Both the position numbers and the translations under genes were made by a program. From Agrobacterium vitis (GTDB taxonomy: Bacteria > Pseudomonadota > Alphaproteobacteria > Rhizobiales > Rhizobiaceae): a stretch of 64,000 nt of DNA. Where the stretch lies: contig NZ_CP118261.1 of assembly GCF_013337045.2 (NCBI RefSeq), positions 310,001 through 374,000 of the forward strand, written 5' to 3'. Shown piece after piece: positions 1-8,238 of this stretch (position 1 is its first letter; every line of letters begins with the position of its first letter). Under the pieces are notes generated by a model that made no database searches, was not told the DNA's origin, and saw only the letters and a list, made by a program, of their open reading frames with translations.

Positions 1-882
1 GATCGCCAATTGGTATGAACCATCCGCGATGCCCGGCAATGTCAGCTGCAATGCCCGTCCATTGATTGAAACCACCCCCTTGCTGACCGTCACCGGCATT
101 TCGTTGATCGCCGTTGTGCCGACAAACCGTGCGACGGAAAGATAGTTCGGCTGGTCGTAGATCTCTGCCGGTGCTCCACACTGCCTGATCTCTCCACCTT
201 CCATCACGGCGATCCGATCTGACATCGTCATGGCCTCGGTCTGGTCGTGGGTGACGTAAACGAATGTGATGCCAGTCCGGCGGTGCAGGTCCACGATCTC
301 ATCACGTAACTGCTGGCGCAGCTTCGCATCGAGGTTCGAAAGTGGCTCGTCCATCAGAAAGACGCCAGGTTGCCGGACCATTGCGCGACCGACCGCTACA
401 CGCTGTCTTTGGCCGCCGGACAGCTGTGAAGGCTTGCGATCCATCAACGTTTCGAGGCCAAGTTGTCTTGCTGTCCGGATGATATCCGTCTCGATATCGT
501 TGCGGATGCTGCGCACCCTTGATGACAGAAGCGAGGCCCCCGGCAGGCGCTGGCTGAACGACAACCGCGCCATTTCGAGCGGCATGGCCAGGTTCGCACG
601 GACCGTCATATGCGGATAGAGCGCATAATTCTGGAAAACCATGGCAATGCCGCGTCGCTTCGGCGGCAGTGAGGACACGTCACGTCCTTCGATCATGATA
701 TGCCCGTCTGTGGAAGGTTCAAAACCAGCCAGCAGCCGCAACAGTGTCGATTTTCCACACCCGGATGGCCCGAGCAGCGTCAGGAATTCACCCTCACGGA
801 TGTGAAGGTTGATGCGCTTTAGAACCTGCACGCGCTCAAAGCGCTTTTCCAGGTCAACGATATCAATGGAATGACCGACCAT
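1..882 (-). CDS. ABC transporter ATP-binding protein, MalK/UgpC type (3' end cut by window)
   Basis: This is the nucleotide-binding subunit of an importer; it hydrolyses ATP on the cytoplasmic face. The first 294 codons are present. Walker A (GPSGCGKST) lies at about residues 38-46, and the Q-loop (VFQNYALYPHMTV), signature LSGGQRQR, Walker B (VFLMDEPLSNLD) and switch His (THDQTEAM) follow in order. The spacing and the start of a C-terminal regulatory region match the MalK/UgpC/PotA subfamily. The frame runs off the left edge, so the C-terminal domain is not visible and substrate cannot be called. It is the first visible gene of a leftward transcript, divergent from a TetR gene that may control it. 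The start ATG at 880-882 is the first in frame before the intergenic region; its ribosome site is weak. Confidence 0.9.
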   Translation of the reverse strand, partial: MVGHSIDIVDLEKRFERVQVLKRINLHIREGEFLTLLGPSGCGKSTLLRLLAGFEPSTDGHIMIEGRDVSSLPPKRRGIAMVFQNYALYPHMTVRANLAMPLEMARLSFSQRLPGASLLSSRVRSIRNDIETDIIRTARQLGLETLMDRKPSQLSGGQRQRVAVGRAMVRQPGVFLMDEPLSNLDAKLRQQLRDEIVDLHRRTGITFVYVTHDQTEAMTMSDRIAVMEGGEIRQCGAPAEIYDQPNYLSVARFVGTTAINEMPVTVSKGVVSINGRALQLTLPGIADGSYQLAI

Positions 883-1209
883 ATTCTTCACTGCTTTTCC
901 CGGATCACACCGTCAAAATTACGAGGGTCGAAACACAGCGATGTTTCAGCCAACGCCCTCAGTCAATTCGCCCCCTGATGTAAGAGGGTTTTTTAAAGAC
1001 TCGATGACAAATCCCCTAAAATAAAATATTTTTATCCATATTTCTTATGGAGATAGATTGCATAAATAACGAATTGGTTACTTTATAAATCACTCTAAGC
1101 TGTTGACGCAGGCCGTAAAACCGCCTTATCCAACATTGGCAATGACCGGGCCGAAATCGCCGTTTGGTCTGGGTGAAGCAAGGACGCCGATCTTGAAGTG
1201 AGGGTCATC
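883..1209. other. Divergent intergenic region between ABC ATPase and tetR
   Basis: This 327-base gap has an AT-rich core (about 1010-1090) where the two divergent promoters are expected. I found no convincing long palindrome, RNA gene or small ORF in it. Confidence 0.5.
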
Positions 1210-1881
1210 GTGACGGAAGAAAAACAGGCAACGAAGCAGCCTCGGCGCCGACATCCGCGCAGGCCGGATTTGTCTCAAAACCGAATTCTGGAGGCTGCCG
1301 TTGTCGAGTTTGCGGCAAATGGTCTGACGGGCACCCGCGTTGAAGCCATTGCAGAACGGGCAGAGATCAACAAGCGGATGATCTATCAGTATTTCGGCAA
1401 TAAGGAATTGCTCTATCAGGCGGTGATCGAGAAGGTCTATCGCGATGTCTGGGACGCCGAGGCGGCGTTGAATCTCGATCAGCTACCACCGCGCGACGCG
1501 CTGATCGCCTTGGTCACGTTCGTCTGGACATATTATCTTGAACACCCGGAATTCATTACCATCCTGAACTCCGAGAATCAGTTGAAAGCCATCCACTTCA
1601 AAAAGTCCCGCGCCATCCGGGAAGGTGCTGCCAGCTCCCGGCCACTCGTTGATGACATCCTGCGGCGTGGTGAGGCGGATGGCACCTTTCGTCTTGGAAT
1701 TGATCCGATCCAGTTGAGCCTGACGATCACCTCGATCTGCTACTACTATTTCACCAACCAAGCCACCAGTTCAATCGTCTACGGGCAGCGAATGATGATG
1801 CGAGCGGCCTTGGAAAGGCGCCTCGCTTTCAACATTCAGACAGTTCTGGCCATCGTAAGCCCTGATCGGAACGAGCCTTGA
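1210..1881 (+). CDS. TetR/AcrR family transcriptional regulator
   Basis: A one-component repressor-type protein of about 223 residues. The N-terminal helix-turn-helix is clear: a helix with ILEAAVVEFAANG, then TRVEAIAERAEINKRMIYQYFGNKELLY, the usual TetR turn and recognition helix. The C-terminal two thirds is helical and variable, as expected for a ligand-binding and dimer domain. The extreme N-terminus is rich in Arg and Lys. GTG at 1210 is preferred because AGGG at 1201-1204 sits 5 bases before it; an in-frame GTG at 1198 would add four residues but has a poorer site. It is divergent from the ABC ATPase at the left edge and 139 bases upstream of a co-directional hydrolase. Either could be its target; the sequence does not decide. 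Confidence 0.9.
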   Translation: MTEEKQATKQPRRRHPRRPDLSQNRILEAAVVEFAANGLTGTRVEAIAERAEINKRMIYQYFGNKELLYQAVIEKVYRDVWDAEAALNLDQLPPRDALIALVTFVWTYYLEHPEFITILNSENQLKAIHFKKSRAIREGAASSRPLVDDILRRGEADGTFRLGIDPIQLSLTITSICYYYFTNQATSSIVYGQRMMMRAALERRLAFNIQTVLAIVSPDRNEP

Positions 1882-2020
1882 AAAACGCGGCGTCGCGGTC
1901 GCGAACCGGCAACGAGGTGCACTCCTGATAATCCGGCATGCTGCCAGGCAAAATTCAACCGTGAGATGGAACAGGATCCTCCTCGTGGCGTTTGCCTGCC
2001 ATCATCAAAGGAGGTTCAGG

Positions 2021-2839
2021 ATGGCTTTTATCGAAGCGAAAGATGGTACGCAATTGCACGTAAAGGACATGGGAAAAGGCCGCCCGGTGGTGCTTATCCA
2101 TGGATGGCCCTTGACCGGCGATATGTTCGAATATCAGACACTCGCTCTGCTGGAAGCGGGCTTTCGCGTCATCACTTACGACCGTCGTGGCTTTGGTCAG
2201 TCAGGTCATCCAGCCGATGGCTACAATTACGACACGTTTGCCGATGACCTCGCCAGCGTGATTGATAGCCTCGAACTTCAGGATGTGTCGCTCGTCGGCT
2301 TTTCCATGGGTGGTGGCGAGATCGCCCGCTACCTGTCGCGACACGGGGATTCAAAGGTCTCCAAGGCGGTGCTGGTTGCCTCTGTGGCGCCGTATCTTCT
2401 CAAGGATGCAAGCAATCCTGAGGGTGTCGACGCTAGCGTATTTGAGGGTATGAAGGAGGACATCCGCAAAGACCGGTTTGCGTTTCTTCAGAGCTTTGCC
2501 AAGACCTTCTACGGCGTCGGCCTGGTCACCAGTCCGGTGAGCCAGGGCGTATTGGATTGGTCATTCATTCTCGGCGTTATGGCCAGCCCCAAAGCGACAA
2601 TTGATTGTGTCGATGCATTTGGTAAGACCGATTTCAGGCCAGATCTTGCCGCGTTCACCATCCCCACACTGGTCATCCATGGCACGGCAGACAAGACCGT
2701 ACCGATTGACCCCGCAGGTCGGGCAGCAGCCAATGGTATCGCAGGTGCCAAACTTATCGAATACGAAGGCGAGCCTCACGGCCTGTTTGCCACGGCTCCA
2801 GACCGGCTCAATCGAGATCTGATCGAGTTCCTTGGATAA
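2021..2839 (+). CDS. Alpha/beta hydrolase, non-heme chloroperoxidase/arylesterase type
   Basis: A single-domain alpha/beta hydrolase of 272 residues, cytoplasmic (no signal peptide). The oxyanion motif HGWP is at 27-30, the nucleophile elbow GFSMGG places Ser95, and Asp224 (HGTADKTVP) and His253 (GEPHGLF) complete the triad. These residues match the cofactor-free haloperoxidase/aryl esterase group, which hydrolyses esters and can form peracids. The natural substrate is unknown. The ATG at 2021 follows a near-perfect AAGGAGG at 2008-2014, so a longer upstream reading from 1961 is unlikely. It follows the TetR gene on the same strand and is followed by a terminator-like hairpin. Confidence 0.9.
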   Translation: MAFIEAKDGTQLHVKDMGKGRPVVLIHGWPLTGDMFEYQTLALLEAGFRVITYDRRGFGQSGHPADGYNYDTFADDLASVIDSLELQDVSLVGFSMGGGEIARYLSRHGDSKVSKAVLVASVAPYLLKDASNPEGVDASVFEGMKEDIRKDRFAFLQSFAKTFYGVGLVTSPVSQGVLDWSFILGVMASPKATIDCVDAFGKTDFRPDLAAFTIPTLVIHGTADKTVPIDPAGRAAANGIAGAKLIEYEGEPHGLFATAPDRLNRDLIEFLG

Positions 2840-2850
2840 TTCGTTTTTGG

Positions 2851-2876
2851 TGCGCCTTGCGAAAGCATAAGGCGCA
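2851..2876. terminator. Hairpin between convergent genes
   Basis: TGCGCCTT (2851-2858) and AAGGCGCA (2869-2876) form a perfect 8-bp stem around a ten-base loop. It lies 11 bases after the hydrolase stop and faces the 3' end of the leftward citrate-synthase-like gene. A T-run precedes it on the plus strand (A-run after it on the minus strand), so an intrinsic terminator is likely but not textbook. Confidence 0.5.
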
Positions 2877-3004
2877 TCAAATCGTCTTGGAAGACAGCGA
2901 CTTCGGCTGATATCATACATTGGGTTTTGATGCGGCATCCTATGTCTGATACCAAGTCTAGGTGATGCCTTAGCCTTATCGAGACTTTTATAATGCTTAA
3001 AAGA

Positions 3005-4186
3005 CTACAGTCCCACATAGCGGGCTCGAGGTCGTATCAGTTTGTCATCCAGCTTTTGCTCCAAGGCATGAGCGATCCAGCCGACGGTTCGCGCAATGGC
3101 GAAGAGTGCAAGCGCGGAGCCTCGTGGCAGTTTAAGGCTTCGCCGCAGACATACTAACGCCACATCGCAAGTTGGCAATTGCCCGGCACTGTCGTTCATA
3201 ACGTGCAAGAGCTCTTCGCGTCGTTCATTTGGGGGGAGATGCGGGAGCAGACCAGCCGCGCGCGGATCTCCATCGGGATAGAGTGGATGATGGAAGCCGG
3301 GAATGGTTTCTCCCCTCCGCAGCCGTTCATCGATTACCCGCTCCGCGTCACCATGCCGGTCCAGTTCATCGAAAAGACGTTCAACAAGGCTTGTCATGCC
3401 GCCGTGCATGGGTCCACTCAGCGCCGAAAGCCCTGCATTGAGGCAGGCACCAAGTGAGGCACCCGTGGACGCAACGACGCGCACGGCGAATGCCGAGGCA
3501 TTGAGTTCGTGATCGGCCTGAAGCACAAGGGCGCGACGGATGAGATCTGCGCCTGCTGCATCCACCTGCCATGCGTCTGCAAGGGACAGGTGAACCGGCT
3601 GCGTCTCCGGCTGACGTAAGGTGCAGGCTGCGGCAATCGTTCGTAACATCACCGCAGCGCCAGACCAGAGACGTCGATTGTCGCGGCGCCAAGTGGTCAT
3701 GCGGCCTGCCTCAACGAGGGGAAGAAGCATCTGACACCGCTCCGTCAGCGGCAAGTCTGCGGCGTGGATAAGAACAGACTGAGGCCATGGAACTGGAGTG
3801 CCCTTTGTATCTTCGAACGGATTGGCCTCGCCGCACCCCCATAGCAGACATGCTATCTCTTCCAGATTAGCCTCTTGTGACAGTGCCAGTGCGTCCTGTC
3901 CGCGATAGCGCAGCTGCCCTTCAGCAATCTCGGTAATTGAGGATTCCAGCACTGGCAGTCCCCAATCGAGTGTGGCGGCAGCCACCTGCCCCGGACGACG
4001 CCCGACGCTTTTCCGCTTCTTGAGCGTCTCGATATCATGCGCGCTGTAAAGTTTACGACGGGGATCGTCCTCTGCGCCACTCGTATGGATCAGGCCGCGG
4101 CTTACGTAGGCGTAAAGGGTCGCTCTGCTGACACCCAACGCTGCGGCGGCGCGATCAGCGGTTATAAACTTATCGGAATGCTGCAT
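3005..4186 (-). CDS. Citrate-synthase-like protein with N-terminal MerR-type helix-turn-helix
   Basis: A 393-residue fusion. Residues 7-60 form a MerR/excisionase-like DNA-binding domain (FITADRAAAALGVSRATLYAYVSRGLI, then RRKLYSAHDIETLKKRK). From about 68 on it is citrate-synthase-like: DHELNAS (His226), GPMHGG (His261), FHHPLY (His300), TCD (Asp341) and a closing RPRARYVG arginine motif. The usual GFGHRxY is changed to GFHHPLY, so the Arg after the catalytic His is Pro. Known citrate synthases condense acyl-CoA with oxaloacetate; here the domain may be catalytic, a ligand sensor, or both. It is divergent from a second citrate-synthase-like gene, with a palindrome between. The HTH suggests local (auto)regulation; that is inference. 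Confidence 0.85.
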   Translation of the reverse strand: MQHSDKFITADRAAAALGVSRATLYAYVSRGLIHTSGAEDDPRRKLYSAHDIETLKKRKSVGRRPGQVAAATLDWGLPVLESSITEIAEGQLRYRGQDALALSQEANLEEIACLLWGCGEANPFEDTKGTPVPWPQSVLIHAADLPLTERCQMLLPLVEAGRMTTWRRDNRRLWSGAAVMLRTIAAACTLRQPETQPVHLSLADAWQVDAAGADLIRRALVLQADHELNASAFAVRVVASTGASLGACLNAGLSALSGPMHGGMTSLVERLFDELDRHGDAERVIDERLRRGETIPGFHHPLYPDGDPRAAGLLPHLPPNERREELLHVMNDSAGQLPTCDVALVCLRRSLKLPRGSALALFAIARTVGWIAHALEQKLDDKLIRPRARYVGL

Positions 4187-4198
4187 AAGGATCCTGTA

Positions 4199-4221
4199 TT
4201 GATTATATCAATCAATATTGA
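4199..4221. promoter_or_regulatory. Tandem palindromes between divergent citrate-synthase-like genes
   Basis: TTGATTATATCAA (4199-4211, TTGA/TCAA arms) abuts the perfect palindrome TCAATATTGA (4212-4221). The pair sits only 13 bases upstream of the HTH-citrate-synthase start codon and 60 bases upstream of the divergent gene. Position and symmetry fit an operator for the HTH fusion protein, shared by both promoters. Confidence 0.55.
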
Positions 4222-4280
4222 CTATATATGCGTGGTGCATCACCCTCAAGCGTAATTTCATTGTTGGATTGAGGATGACC

Positions 4281-5381
4281 ATGTCTGCCCAGCCTGCTTT
4301 TATTCACGAAAATTCCGCTCCCGGCCTTGATAACGTCGTAGCGGCTGAAACCATCCTCAGCCATGTTGATGGCCAGGCGGGTGATCTGATCATTCGCGGC
4401 CATCATCTAAAGGACCTGGCGCAGTGGTCTTTTGAGCAGGTGCTGGAGCTTCTTTGGGCTGAACTGACACCGGAATCCGTGACGGCGCGGGATATCCGTG
4501 AGCAACTCGGAAGTGCGCGGCAGCGCGCTTTCGAACTGATGCAGCCTCTCCTTCCGGCCCTACCTGGCGTTTCTTCCGTCGAGGCTTTACGCCTTTTATT
4601 GTCGGCTCTGCCAGATAACGAACGAATTCCACATTATATAGTGGCTGTCGCAGCTGTACCGGTCTTTGCCTCGACTATCATCCGCAGCAGGCAAGAGCTT
4701 GCGCCGATTGCGCCGGATGTCTCGCTAGGCCATTCGGAAGATTTCCTGCGCATGGTATCCGGTGCGGTCCCTTCTGCGCAGAAGGTGCGGGCGCTTGACA
4801 CCTACTTGACCACGGTTGCCGATCATGGACTGAACGCCTCCACGTTTACCGCCCGGGTGATTGCGTCAACAGGGGCTGGACTTTTTTCATCAGTCGTTGG
4901 CGCCCTTTGTGCCTTGAAGGGTCCTCTTCATGGCGGCGCACCGGGACCGGTGCTTAATATGTTGGATGCGATTGGAGATGATGCAAAAATCGAGCCGTGG
5001 TTGAACGATGCATTGGCGCGCGGGGAGCGCCTGATGGGCTTCGGCCACCGGATATACCGTGTACGTGACCCCCGTGCCGACGTGCTGAAGGGCGCCGTAT
5101 ACGCTCTGAAGGACGGTTCCAGCCGGATTGCCTTTGCAGGCAAAGTAGAAGAGGCAGCCCTGGCGCTTCTCAAGGAGAAGAAACCACTTCGCCCGCTACA
5201 AACCAATGTAGAATTCTACACTGCACTTGTGTTGGAGGCTGTCGGTTTCCCGCGTGACAGTTTCACCAATGTGTTCGCGGCTGGACGGATGGCAGGCTGG
5301 ACAGCCCATGTATTGGAGCAGGAGAGAGCGGGACGGCTCATCCGCCCACAATCCCGCTATATCGGCCCGAAGCCGAGGTAA
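4281..5381 (+). CDS. Citrate/2-methylcitrate synthase-like protein
   Basis: A 366-residue stand-alone citrate-synthase-fold protein. Conserved landmarks are DHGLNAS (His182), GPLHGGA (His217), GFGHRIYRVRDPRA (His256) and a C-terminal RPQSRYIGP arginine motif. The position of the third catalytic residue, usually Asp in NVDFY, reads NVEFY (Glu311). The family condenses acetyl- or propionyl-CoA with a 2-oxoacid in the cytoplasm; the actual acyl donor and acceptor cannot be told. ATG 4281 is chosen because GAGG at 4271-4274 lies 6 bases before it; ATG 4275 overlaps that site. It is divergent from the HTH-fused paralogue and convergent with the hydroxyacid oxidase. Sharing a palindromic promoter with the fusion gene suggests co-control. 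Confidence 0.88.
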   Translation: MSAQPAFIHENSAPGLDNVVAAETILSHVDGQAGDLIIRGHHLKDLAQWSFEQVLELLWAELTPESVTARDIREQLGSARQRAFELMQPLLPALPGVSSVEALRLLLSALPDNERIPHYIVAVAAVPVFASTIIRSRQELAPIAPDVSLGHSEDFLRMVSGAVPSAQKVRALDTYLTTVADHGLNASTFTARVIASTGAGLFSSVVGALCALKGPLHGGAPGPVLNMLDAIGDDAKIEPWLNDALARGERLMGFGHRIYRVRDPRADVLKGAVYALKDGSSRIAFAGKVEEAALALLKEKKPLRPLQTNVEFYTALVLEAVGFPRDSFTNVFAAGRMAGWTAHVLEQERAGRLIRPQSRYIGPKPR

Positions 5382-5406
5382 AATTGTCCGCAACGGAAAG
5401 AAATGA

Positions 5407-5435
5407 GAGTCTGCCTGGTTTAACCTGACAGGCTC
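5407..5435. terminator. Imperfect hairpin at convergent gene ends
   Basis: Arms 5407-5420 and 5422-5435 pair at 11 of 14 positions (GAGTCTGCCTGGTT with AACCTGACAGGCTC). It overlaps the stop codon of the leftward oxidase and follows the rightward synthase by 25 bases. A shared terminator is plausible. Confidence 0.35.
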
Positions 5436-6637
5436 TTGTCGACTGAATTTCCACGGCGATTGTCGACAAGCAAATCCTTGGAAATCTGGCCGATACCCGT
5501 TACTCCTAACAGAGCCATGTTGCGGTAAAGCTCATCCTTCAGAATATCAATGGCCCTGGTAACACCTGCCTCTCCCCGAACCGCTGCCGCGTAAAGGAAG
5601 GGGCGACCCACGAAAACGAACGCCGCGCCGAGCGCCAATGCCTTTATGATATCCGTTCCTCGCCGAATGCCTCCATCGAGCATAACCACCGCCCGTCCGG
5701 CGACCCGATCGACGATGGCGGGCAGCGCAATCGGCGGCGAAACGGTTCCATCCAGCTGACGCCCACCATGGTTGGAAACAATGATCCCGTCTACACCGTG
5801 AGCCACCGCAATTGCCGCGTCCTCTTCATGTATGATCCCCTTGATCACCAGCTTTCCAGCCCAACGATCCCTGATACGGGCGAAATGGCTCCAGTCCAGG
5901 TGATCCCGCTTGCCGAAATCCCTGACCACCGTCGAGGAAACGATGGGCGCTCCACGAGTGGCATAGGAATTTTCGAAATGCGGAATACCATGTTTCACCA
6001 AGGTTCTGGCAAAGGTTCCGATGCTCCATGTCGGGTGCGAAAGGCCCTGCCAGAGAAGAGGCAGGCTGGGACGGAGCGGCGTGGAAAATCCAGCCCTGAT
6101 GGTGTTCTCGCGATTGGCAAGTGTTGCCGTATCCACTGTCAGCACCAATGTCTGAAAGCCAGCGGCAGCGACACGATCGACCAATGCGTCGATCCGATCG
6201 TTCTCACCGGGTAGATAGGCCTGAAACCAGCTTTTAGGCGCGACGTCAGCAACCTCCTCAAGACGGATCAGGGAGGAGCCAGACATGACCATTGGAATTC
6301 GAGCATCACGCGCCGCCTTGGCCAAAACCAGATCACCACGATAGGCCATCAGGGCGCTTATACCCATTGGCGCGATGCCAAAAGGTGCGGCATAGCCCTC
6401 ACCGAAAAGCGTCGTTTCGGTACTGCGCGCAGAGACATTGGTCAGAACCCGCGGTTTGAAGCCATAGACCTCGAATGCCGCCCGGTTGGCGCTCAGGGAT
6501 GCATTGGTTTCGCTGGCGCCTGCTATGTAGCCAAACAGTGGCTTTGGCAGATGCCTTCTGGCCTGCGCTTCAAAATCGTCCAACGACAGGACACCATGAA
6601 GTCTCCGGTTCGGCCCGACACCCTTTCCCAGCGACAC
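5420..6637 (-). CDS. FMN-dependent alpha-hydroxy-acid oxidase/dehydrogenase (LldD family)
   Basis: A TIM-barrel flavoenzyme of about 405 residues that oxidises an (S)-2-hydroxy acid to the 2-oxo acid. Family marks include the N-terminal barrel start (LSLDDFEAQARRHLP..FGYIAGA), PFGIAPMG, the FMN-binding LTVDT stretch, the catalytic SNHGGRQLDG His and the phosphate-binding LDGGIRRGTDIIKALALGA. I place the start at GTG 6635-6637 because GGAGGG (6645-6650) sits 7 bases upstream; a GTG at 6712 would extend it by 25 residues, but that stretch spans the stem-loop after tctA. It lies just downstream of tctA and may oxidise the imported hydroxy-acid or a product of it. Lactate, mandelate and glycolate are equally possible from sequence. 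Confidence 0.85.
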   Translation of the reverse strand: MSLGKGVGPNRRLHGVLSLDDFEAQARRHLPKPLFGYIAGASETNASLSANRAAFEVYGFKPRVLTNVSARSTETTLFGEGYAAPFGIAPMGISALMAYRGDLVLAKAARDARIPMVMSGSSLIRLEEVADVAPKSWFQAYLPGENDRIDALVDRVAAAGFQTLVLTVDTATLANRENTIRAGFSTPLRPSLPLLWQGLSHPTWSIGTFARTLVKHGIPHFENSYATRGAPIVSSTVVRDFGKRDHLDWSHFARIRDRWAGKLVIKGIIHEEDAAIAVAHGVDGIIVSNHGGRQLDGTVSPPIALPAIVDRVAGRAVVMLDGGIRRGTDIIKALALGAAFVFVGRPFLYAAAVRGEAGVTRAIDILKDELYRNMALLGVTGIGQISKDLLVDNRRGNSVDKSLSG

Positions 6638-6667
6638 GTTCACTCCCTCCACGGCACTGCCCCAGGA

Positions 6668-6699
6668 TTTTTGGGACACTGTTCTCGGTGTCCCAAAAA
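6668..6699 (-). terminator. Perfect stem-loop between tctA and the oxidase gene
   Basis: TTTTTGGGACAC (6668-6679) and GTGTCCCAAAAA (6688-6699) are exact 12-bp inverted arms around an 8-base loop. It begins two bases after the tctA stop and ends 31 bases before the oxidase start. The A/T ends on both sides resemble a bidirectional intrinsic terminator or attenuator that would lower oxidase expression relative to the transporter. Confidence 0.6.
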
Positions 6700-6701
6700 G
6701 C

Positions 6702-8210
6702 TCAGTCTTCACTGGCCTCGAAAGCCTCTTTGCGTCCCTGGCGGATCGATGGCAAAATCAGCGTGATCAGCATCAATCCGGTTATGGCCAGCAGGACAGC
6801 GCTGATCGGATGGACAAAGAAGACCGACCAATCCCCTTGCGACAGAAGCATTGCACGACGCAGATTGGTCTCTAGCAATGGACCGAGCACAAAACCAAGC
6901 AAGAGGGGCCCCGGTTCACATTTCGCCTTGCGCAGAATGTAGCCAAGTATGCCGAAGAGGATCACAAGGGCAACATCGAAACCACGATTGCTGACACTGT
7001 AGACACCGACACAGCAGAACAGCAGGATCGCTGGATACATCAACCGGTAGGGAATGCTCAGCAGCTTCACCCACAAGCCGATGAGCGGCAGGTTGATGAC
7101 CAGCAGCATGGCGTTGCCGAGCCACATCGACGCCACCAGTCCCCAGAACAGTTCTGGCTGGTTTTGAATGACCGATGGACCTGGCGTGATGCCATGGATG
7201 GTCATGGCACCCAACATCATCGCCATGATCGAGTTTGACGGAATACCCAGTGTCAGCAGCGGAATGAACGATGACTGTGCGCCCGCATTATTGGCCGCTT
7301 CCGGACCGGCGACACCGGCAATCGCGCCATGACCGAATTTTTCAGGTGTTTTGGAAACCCTCTTCTCAACAGAATAGGCGCTGAAGGCGCTGAGCGTCGC
7401 TCCGCCACCGGGAAGGACACCAAGGATGGTTCCAACACCGGTTCCTCGCAGGATGGCGCCCCAGCTCTGCTTGAATTCCTCCCGTGTTGGCCAAAGACGT
7501 CCGATTTTGCTCTGTAGAATGCCGCGCGCTTCGGTCGATTCCAGATTTGTGGCGATTTCCGCCACGCCAAAAAGTCCGACTGCGATGACGACGAATTCGA
7601 TGCCGTCATAAAGGTCCGTGGAGCCGAATGTAAGGCGAGCCGAACCACTGTTTACGTCGATACCCACCATTCCGAGAACAAGTCCAAGGCAGACCATGCC
7701 AATTGCCTTGATCACCGATCCATGCGCAAGAATTGTGGCCGCCAACAGTCCGAATATGCACAGAGACACATACTCCGCCGGTCCGAATGACAAGGCAAAA
7801 GAAGAGAGTGTCGGACCTGCAATCGCCAAGGCGATGGTGGCGACCGTGCCTGCGAAGAACGATCCGAGTGCGGCGATGGCAAGTGCCGCGCCCGCTCGTC
7901 CCTGCCGGGCCATTTGATAACCGTCTATCGCTGTGACCACCGCTGAGGCTTCCCCTGGCAGGTTAACCAGAATGGCAGTCGTCGAGCCACCATATTGGGC
8001 GCCGTAGAAGATCCCCGCCAGCATGATGAGAGCACCCAGCGGCGGCAGGAAGAAGGTTACGGGCAGGAGAATGGCAACGGTCGCCGTTGGACCAATGCCT
8101 GGAAGTACACCAATCAGAGTTCCCAGCAGGGCGCCGATAAAACAGAACAGAAGATTTGTCGGCGTTAGGGCTTCCGAAAAGCCGAGCATGAGTACATCAA
8201 GAAAAGCCAT
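6702..8210 (-). CDS. tctA: Tripartite tricarboxylate transporter, large permease TctA
   Basis: A 502-residue polytopic inner-membrane protein, the usual TctA length, with about ten to twelve hydrophobic segments. Family signatures include the N-terminal GALLGTLIGVLPGIGPTATVAILLP and the internal repeat GVGTILGVLPGGGATLSAFSAYSVEKR, plus GIPSNSIMAMMLGAMTIHGI. It forms the ion-coupled channel of a TctABC system that takes substrate from the periplasmic protein TctC. Order tctC-tctB-tctA on the minus strand with short spacing is the standard arrangement. Known TctA substrates are citrate, tartrate and other di/tricarboxylates; neighbours (hydroxyacid oxidase, RraA, citrate-synthase-like genes) agree with an organic acid. 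Confidence 0.95.
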   Translation of the reverse strand: MAFLDVLMLGFSEALTPTNLLFCFIGALLGTLIGVLPGIGPTATVAILLPVTFFLPPLGALIMLAGIFYGAQYGGSTTAILVNLPGEASAVVTAIDGYQMARQGRAGAALAIAALGSFFAGTVATIALAIAGPTLSSFALSFGPAEYVSLCIFGLLAATILAHGSVIKAIGMVCLGLVLGMVGIDVNSGSARLTFGSTDLYDGIEFVVIAVGLFGVAEIATNLESTEARGILQSKIGRLWPTREEFKQSWGAILRGTGVGTILGVLPGGGATLSAFSAYSVEKRVSKTPEKFGHGAIAGVAGPEAANNAGAQSSFIPLLTLGIPSNSIMAMMLGAMTIHGITPGPSVIQNQPELFWGLVASMWLGNAMLLVINLPLIGLWVKLLSIPYRLMYPAILLFCCVGVYSVSNRGFDVALVILFGILGYILRKAKCEPGPLLLGFVLGPLLETNLRRAMLLSQGDWSVFFVHPISAVLLAITGLMLITLILPSIRQGRKEAFEASED

Positions 8211-8238
8211 GATTTTGTCCGATCAAAACGGAAAGCGG

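Noticed and set aside
6638..6712. Extended hydroxyacid oxidase start (GTG 6712) overlapping tctA
   Set aside because: The extension is translated from the stem-loop and has no similarity to the family; a better ribosome site serves GTG 6637.
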